Origin: Punica granatum
Taxonomy: Eukaryota; Streptophyta; Magnoliopsida; Myrtales; Lythraceae
NCBI RefSeq assembly: GCF_007655135.1
Contig: NC_045131.1
Span: forward strand, 18,894,001-18,958,000
DNA: 64,000 nt
Direction of reading: 5' to 3'
Part shown: piece after piece, positions 58,493 through 64,000 of the stretch
How the letters are laid out: each line of letters opens with the position of its first letter
How positions within the stretch are numbered: position 1 is the first letter of the stretch
The notes under the pieces: model-generated
Told to the model about the DNA's origin: nothing
Databases searched by the model: none
The model's input: only the letters and a program-made list of their open reading frames with translations
Program-made: the position numbers and the translations under genes

Positions 58493-61400
58493 GGTATAGG
58501 AACCGATATTCATTTGTAAAGGACGGGAAGAAAGTAACACTTGCACCCTTGACACCGACTCAAGTGTTTGAGGATCAGATTCGAATTAAAAGGTCTCTTA
58601 GTGAGAAGAGTGAAAAAGTGGCTGAAAAACAAAAAGAGAAAGAGAGTGATCTTGAGAGAAAAGAAAGTGGAGAGAATGTGAAAAACAAGAGTGAAAAGAT
58701 GGAGAGTTCAGAAAAAAAGGAGAGGAAATTGAGTTTTTATGCAAAAGAAGGAAGCTTAAGGGTGCTTATAAGGCTAATAGACCGATGATCTTGTTCTTGT
58801 ACAAGGAGGTCTATCTTTCTATTTCTGACCTTGACTCTACTTTGCCTAGTGTTGCTATTTCTCTCTTGCAGGAATTCGAAGTTGTCTTTCCCGAAGAAAT
58901 GCCGCAGGGACTACCACCAAGAAGAGGGATTGAGCATCAGATTGATCTTATTCCAGGAGCTCCTATTCCAACCGACCGGCCTACCGAAGTAGTCCGGAAG
59001 AGGCTAAAGAACTTCAGAGGCAAGTTGAGGAGCTATTGGGCAAAGGACATGTTCGAGAAAGTATGAGCCCATGCGCTGTCCCTGTTCTGCTCGTTCCAAA
59101 GAAAGACGGGACTTGGAGAATGTGTGTCGATTGTAGAGCTGTGAACAAGATCACGGTAAAATATCGACGTCCCATTCCTCGATTAGATGACATGTTGGAT
59201 GAATTGCACGGTTCTGTTATATTTTCTAAGATTGATTTGAAGAGTGGGTACCACCAGATTCGAATGAAAGAAGGTGATGAATGGAAAACAGCTTTTAAAA
59301 CCAAGCATGGATTGTATGAGTGGACGGTAATGCCATTTGGTTTAACTAATGCACCCGGCACTTTTATGCGTCTTATGAATCATGTTTTGTGTGCTTACAT
59401 TGGGAAATTTGTGGTTGTCTATTTTGATGACATTCTGATATATAACAGGAGTTTGGATGACCATGTTGAACATTTGAGAAGTGTCCTTGAGTCATTAAGA
59501 CGTGAGAAGCTGTATGCTAATCTCAAGAAGTGTAGCTTTTGCTTGGATAGAGTTGTTTTTCTTGGTTTCGTTGTTAGTTCCAGGGGTGTGGAGGTCGATG
59601 AAGAGAAGGTAAGGGCAATCAAGGATTGGCCTACACCTACCACTATCGCTGAAGTGAGGAGTTTCCACGGCCTAACGCGATTCTATCGAAGGTTCGTGCC
59701 GAACTTTAGTACCATTGCTGATTCTTTGACAGAAATCATCATGAAGGATGTTGGGTTCAAGTGGGGAGAAGAGCAAGAGAAGGCTTTCAATACATTAAAA
59801 GAAAAGCTAAGTTCAGTTCCATTGCTACTTTTACCATATTTCTCTAAACCTTTTGAAATCAAATGTGATGCTTCTGGAATTGGTGTAGGTGTTGTACTTA
59901 TGCAAGACCGGAGCCCCATTGCCTATTTCAGTGAGAAGCTTAAAGGGGCCGCTTTGAACTACTCTACCTACGACAAGGAGTTATATGCGTTGGTGAGAGC
60001 ACTGGATACGTGGCAACACTACTTGTGGTCTAAGGAGTTCATCATTCACACAGACCATGAATCACTGAAGCACTTGAAAGGCCAAGGTAAGTTGAATCGC
60101 AGACATGCACGTTGGATTGAGTTCATTGAGATGTTCCCATATGTGATCCAATACAAGCAAGGTAAGGAGAATGTGGTAGCCGATGCCATATCTCGCAGGT
60201 ATGCCCTTGTTTCAACTCTTGGAGCTAAGTTTCTTGGGTTCGAGCATTTAAGGAGTTCTATGAGCATGATCCCGATTTTGCTGCTATGTTTGCTGCCTAT
60301 GAAAAGGAAGTGTTTGATAAGTTTCATAGGCATAAGGGGTATTTATTTTGTGAAAATAGGCTATGTATTCCAAAGAGTTCCATGCATGAATTACTTGTTA
60401 GGGAGTCTCATGGGGGAGGGTTGATGGGGCACTTTGGAGTGGCTAAGACCTTGGACATTCTGAAGGAGCACTTCTTTTGGCCTCACATGAAAAGAGATGT
60501 CGAGAGAATTTGTTCTAGGTGCATCACATGTAAGAAGGCTAAATCGAAAATTCATCCACATGGACTTTACATGCCATTACCTGTTCCAAGTCACCCTTGG
60601 ATTGATATCTCCATGGATTTTGTTTTGGGTCTACCTAGATCTAGGAATGGTCGAGATTCTATCTTTGTGTTGTTGACCGATTTTCAAAAATGGTACACTT
60701 TATCCCTTGTCATAAAACTGATGATGCTACTCATGTGGCAAATCTTTTCTTTAGGGAAGTGGTGCGTTTACAAGGAGTCCCTAAGACGATTGTGAGTGAT
60801 AGGGATGCGAAATTTCTGAGTCATTTTTGGAGAGTTCTGTGGGCTAAGTTGGGAACAACTTTGTTGTTTTCTACTACCTGTCACCCACAAACAGATGGAC
60901 AAACCGAGGTTGTCAAACGAAACTTGGGCACTTTGTTGCGCGCTGTGATTGGAAAGAATTTGAAAGCTTGGGAAGATTGCATTCCATTCGTTGAATTTGC
61001 ATATAATAGGACTGTGCATTCTTCTACAAAGTTTTCACCATTTGAGGTTGTTTATGGTTTTAATCCACTAACTCCATTGGACTTGATTCCTTTACCTGTA
61101 AATGAGCTTTCTAATCTTGATGGAAAGAAAAAGGCAGAGTTGGTGAAGCAGATTCAAGGAGAGGCACGGCAAAATATTTTGAAGAAGAATGAACAAGCAG
61201 CAACCCGAGCCAACAAAGGAAGGAAGCGGGTCACTTTTCAACCTGGAGATTGGGTTTGGGTTCACTTAAGGAAGGAGAGATTTCCGAGTCTGAGGAATTC
61301 CAAGTTGAATCCACGTGGAGATGGACCATTTCAAGTTCTAGATAAGATCAATGACAATGCTTATAAGATTGATCTTCCAGGTGAGTATCAAGTAAGTTCG

Positions 61401-61804
61401 ACTTTTAATGTTTCTGATCTTTCTCCCTTTGACGCAGGTTTTGATTCGAGGACGAATCCTTTTGAAGAGAGGGGGAATGATACGACTCGGGGTCAAACCG
61501 ACGAGCACAGGTCGGAAGGACTTCGTGATGAGGATCGTGGGCACGATGATGGGGCTGAAGCACACGAGCTCGGAAGTGGGATTCGTGAAGAGGGAGCTGA
61601 TGCACAAGATCTCGGAGGCTTACATGTTTCGAGTGGACCAATCACACGAGCGAAGGCAAGACAAAACAGCAAGCTGTGGAGAGCTCATTTGCGGGTTTCT
61701 TGGGCCAAGAGGAGACTAATTCGAATTGGTCTCTAAAGGGCCTTACCCAATTAACTTGTCTTGAGATGGTCAATAGCCCATCTAAGATTAGAGTAGACGC
61801 ATAA
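58493..61804 (+). pseudogene. Unit K pol: linker, RT, RNase H, integrase, tail; frameshifted
   Basis: The most complete C/K-type pol of the window. It begins just after protease ([20 protein letters not shown]). RT motifs include [39 protein letters not shown] and YFDDILIYN (about 59417-59443). RNase H shows [20 protein letters not shown] and [10 protein letters not shown], and integrase shows [49 protein letters not shown] and [13 protein letters not shown]. The tail has [11 protein letters not shown]. Frameshifts lie near 58750, 58970, 60260, 60667 and 61662. The original stop, in the correct frame, is at 61802-61804 (KIRVDA). It is fused at 58493 to the Ogre/Tat-like LTR. Confidence 0.88.
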
Positions 61805-61818
61805 GGAAAGCCAAGAGA

Positions 61819-62265
61819 TGCTGAATAAGGAATAAAAAGACTGCCAAATATTCTAGGGGGGCCTTTATTTAGTTTCCTCTATTAATTCCGGTTTTAGGAA
61901 ACTAACGATATTCCAGTTGCCAAGTTTATTAGTTTCCAGATTCTCCTAGGCTTATATAAAGGAGGCTAAATAGCTGATTAGAGGTACTTTCAGACTACAC
62001 TGGTGGGAATTTTCCTCTATGTTGTTCTTCGGCAACCTTCCGTGATTGTAAGCATGGATGCTTGTAATTCTCGGCTATTTATAATATTGGTTGTTGGTTT
62101 TCTATAACCATCGGGTCAATATTCCATTCCTTTATGATATTGGTTCCTGGTTTTCTATAACCATCGGGTCAGTATTCCATCCCTCTTAATCTCTATTGGC
62201 GATTCGGGTTCGATTTCCAGTCTTTGTTGTCGAGTCTTGCGGCAGGTCTCGTGGGGTTCGCATCA
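61819..62265 (+). repeat. Unit K C-type LTR (447 bp)
   Basis: It starts TGCTGAATAAGG, 14 bases after the pol stop and behind the purine-rich tract aaggaaagccaagaga, and ends GGTTCGCATCA. The TATA-like cttatataaagg is at 61951-61962. Two copies of the GGTT-TTGGTTTTCTATAACC motif lie at about 62088-62165. Pol is on its left and a primer site on its right, so it too is shared. Confidence 0.85.
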
Positions 62266-62891
62266 TTTGGTATCAGAGCCTAAGTTCCAAATCGAGGTTT
62301 CATCTATCCTTGTTCTTTTCTTTTTCTTCATTCTAGAATCTTTAGATATAGCTTTCATTTCTATCCTTTCCATTAATCTTGTCTGATCTGATCTTAGCTG
62401 GCTAAATCGTCAAAAAAAAAGAAGAAAGAAAAAGTGCAAAAAAAAAAAGAAAAAAAAAAAGGAGTTATCATTGGCTGTTGTTCGTAGCACCATTTGTTGT
62501 CTTCGTGGGCGAAGAATTTATTGCACTATTTGTTGTCTTAGTGTTCTAATCGTCTTGGCGTTAAGTTGACCTGCCATAGTAGCTCTTCCGTACTCAGTGT
62601 CTTCTATCAATCCATAAACTACGTCGTTGGGTCAGATTGTGTCATATCATTTTCTTTGGATCTAATATTATAAGTTGTTCGGGTTGAACTCGTTTTCCAC
62701 CTTGCGATCGGATTGATTAGTTGCCCTAGAACTTTGAAGAGGAAATTAAGAGAGGAAAAAGGCAAGAGTGTGTGAGAACATCAGAGGATAAAAGCCTATT
62801 TTGAGTGAAAACACGAGTGTTTTGAGTGGCATCTTGCTGAGTGTAAACACGTGAGGGAGCGCGTGAGGATCCTATAATTGCATATTTTATC
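62266..62891 (+). promoter_or_regulatory. Unit K primer site and leader
   Basis: TGGTATCAGAGCC starts at 62268. The A-rich tract is at 62411-62460. A GTGTGTGAGAAC donor-like site is at 62772 and an acceptor-like TGTCACAG ends at 62900, which is after the first gag ATG (62892). No gene. Confidence 0.83.
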
Positions 62892-64000
62892 ATGTCACAG
62901 GAAAATAGTGGAGACGACAGAGGACCTGATTTGAACATGACGTTACGAGCCATGCAACAACAGTTTGAGCGCATGAACATGGTTTTCGGTGAATTCCGAG
63001 AAAGGTTGGATAGGCAAGACGAACGGTTGGAACGGCTTCAACCTGCGCCCGTGCCACGGATTAGGAGACCCCACCGACAACCATCCGTTGATACTCTTGA
63101 TGAAGAAGCATATGATGAAGAAGAGGAAGTGGCCTCCGATGACACTTGGGGGAGAGGTAGAGGAAGAGGAGGCAGACCAAGGCATTTCGTTCGTAGGGAG
63201 CACCGGAGGAGAGACGCCGTGGACCATAACACAGGTTCGATTAAGCTGATCATACCTCCATTCCAAGGTAAAAACGACACAGATGTTTACATTGAATGGG
63301 AGAGGAAGGTTGAGCTTGTGTTTGATTGTCATAATTATTCAGAGGAAAAGAAAGTTAAATTGGCTGCAGTTGCTTTCACCGATTATGCCATTGTTTGGTT
63401 GGACCAATTAACTGTGGGTAGAAGCAGGAATCGTGAGCCTCGTATTGATACTTGGGAGGAAATGAAAGCAGTAATGAGAAGAAGGTTTGTTCCTGCCCAT
63501 TATTATCGGGACTTGCACTTGAAGTTGCAAAGTCTGAAGCAAGGTTCCAAGTCGGTGGAGGATTATTACAAGGAGATGGAAATAGCCATGATACGTGCTA
63601 ATGTTGAGGAGGACCGAGAAGCAACCATGGCTCGATTCATCTGTGTCCTTAATCGGGAGATAGCCAATGTAGTTGAGCTGCAACATTACGTGGAGATTGA
63701 CGACGTGGTACACATGGCCATGAAGGTTGAGAGGCAGCTCAAGAGAGGGGGTCGAACATCTTCAAAGGTAGAAGCTTCTGGTTCAGCGTCTTGGAGATCG
63801 AAGTGGGGTTCTTCTACGAAACCGGACGAGAAGACTGATTATAAGCCAAAGGGAGACACCTACAAGACCCAAGCCAACAACAAGGATAAGGGTAAAACTT
63901 TTTCTGAACCTCAAAAAAATCGTGATATCAAATGTTTTCGTTGTTTGGGCTCAGGTCACATTGCTTCCCAATGTCCAAACAAGCGGACCATGATTATGAT
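62892..64000 (+). CDS. Unit K gag, open to the window edge (partial)
   Basis: An uninterrupted frame of 369 codons from the ATG at 62892. It contains MSQENSGDDRGPDLN, a helical segment (AMQQQFERMNMVFGEFRERL), the acidic stretch (DEEAYDEEEEVASDDTW), an Arg/Gly patch and the Gag core (IPPFQGKNDTDVYIEWERKV, YAIVWLDQL, RRRFVPAHYYRDLHLKLQSL, MIRANVEEDREATMARFIC). The CCHC knuckle CFRCLGSGHIASQC is near 63935-63976. It differs from its relatives at a few residues (WLDQL for WWDQL, CVLNRE for CGLNRE). It is the only long C/K-type gag here without a frameshift; whether protease and pol follow intact cannot be seen. If the leader intron is real, translation would start at the next ATG, at 62937. Confidence 0.85.
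   Translation, partial: MSQENSGDDRGPDLNMTLRAMQQQFERMNMVFGEFRERLDRQDERLERLQPAPVPRIRRPHRQPSVDTLDEEAYDEEEEVASDDTWGRGRGRGGRPRHFVRREHRRRDAVDHNTGSIKLIIPPFQGKNDTDVYIEWERKVELVFDCHNYSEEKKVKLAAVAFTDYAIVWLDQLTVGRSRNREPRIDTWEEMKAVMRRRFVPAHYYRDLHLKLQSLKQGSKSVEDYYKEMEIAMIRANVEEDREATMARFICVLNREIANVVELQHYVEIDDVVHMAMKVERQLKRGGRTSSKVEASGSASWRSKWGSSTKPDEKTDYKPKGDTYKTQANNKDKGKTFSEPQKNRDIKCFRCLGSGHIASQCPNKRTMIM

Overview
The window is plant nuclear DNA made almost entirely of LTR retrotransposons. I see no intact host gene, rRNA or tRNA gene. Three Ty3/Gypsy lineages are recognisable. (1) A CRM-like chromovirus group with at least three subfamilies (called B, F and C/K here) supplies most of the coding remnants. 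These have LTRs of about 0.45-0.5 kb ending in GCATCA, a tRNA-Met primer site, a gag-pol reading frame, and a pol tail with a GPITRARAK-type motif instead of a classical chromodomain. (2) Tekay/Del-like chromoviruses with LTRs of 2.5-3.3 kb: element A and solo LTR G. (3) The 3' half of an Ogre/Tat-like giant element. A small gag-only element (D) is also present. The lineages point to a flowering plant. If the CRM-like assignment holds, a centromeric or pericentromeric position is plausible, but this is inference.

Layout. 1-278 is an inverted F-type leader/gag fragment fused to a plus-strand C-type pol (279-1413). That pol is interrupted by the minus-strand Tekay-like element A (1414-18628, TSD gtttc) and resumes at 18634. 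Element B (2481-9728, TSD aagtc) sits inside A's left LTR, so the nesting is three deep. From 18634 to 34621 is a plus-strand chain of CRM-like segments that share LTRs: C end, LTR, leader, gag | F-type pol tail, LTR, leader, gag, pol | C-type partial LTR, leader, gag, RT. It is interrupted by element D (20285-22540, TSD cacgt) and solo LTR G (29526-32781, TSD gggag). 34622-36551 is LTR-like sequence joined to a broken first exon of a plastid-type thioredoxin. 36552-49187 is a minus-strand tandem array of a 4.84-kb unit (LTR, leader, gag, deleted pol); all units carry the same complex deletion scar. After a 100-N gap come the repeat-rich 3' UTR and 5.26-kb LTR of an Ogre/Tat-like element (49288-58492). 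Then C/K-type pol, LTR, leader and gag run off the right edge (58493-64000).

Nearly every coding copy is broken by frameshifts, nonsense codons or deletions. The only long gag reading frame without a break is the truncated one at 62892-64000.

The most unusual structure is element B. Both of its outer ends are the U5 end of the LTR, in opposite orientation, within one 5-bp target-site duplication. This looks like integration of a fold-back cDNA. Other points of interest are the LTR-thioredoxin chimera, LTR-sharing arrays with cross-subfamily junctions, a leader intron signature conserved in three subfamilies, and hairpin-forming minisatellites inside the Tekay-like LTRs. The many one-base differences among the array units and the layout around the N gap call for caution about assembly quality.
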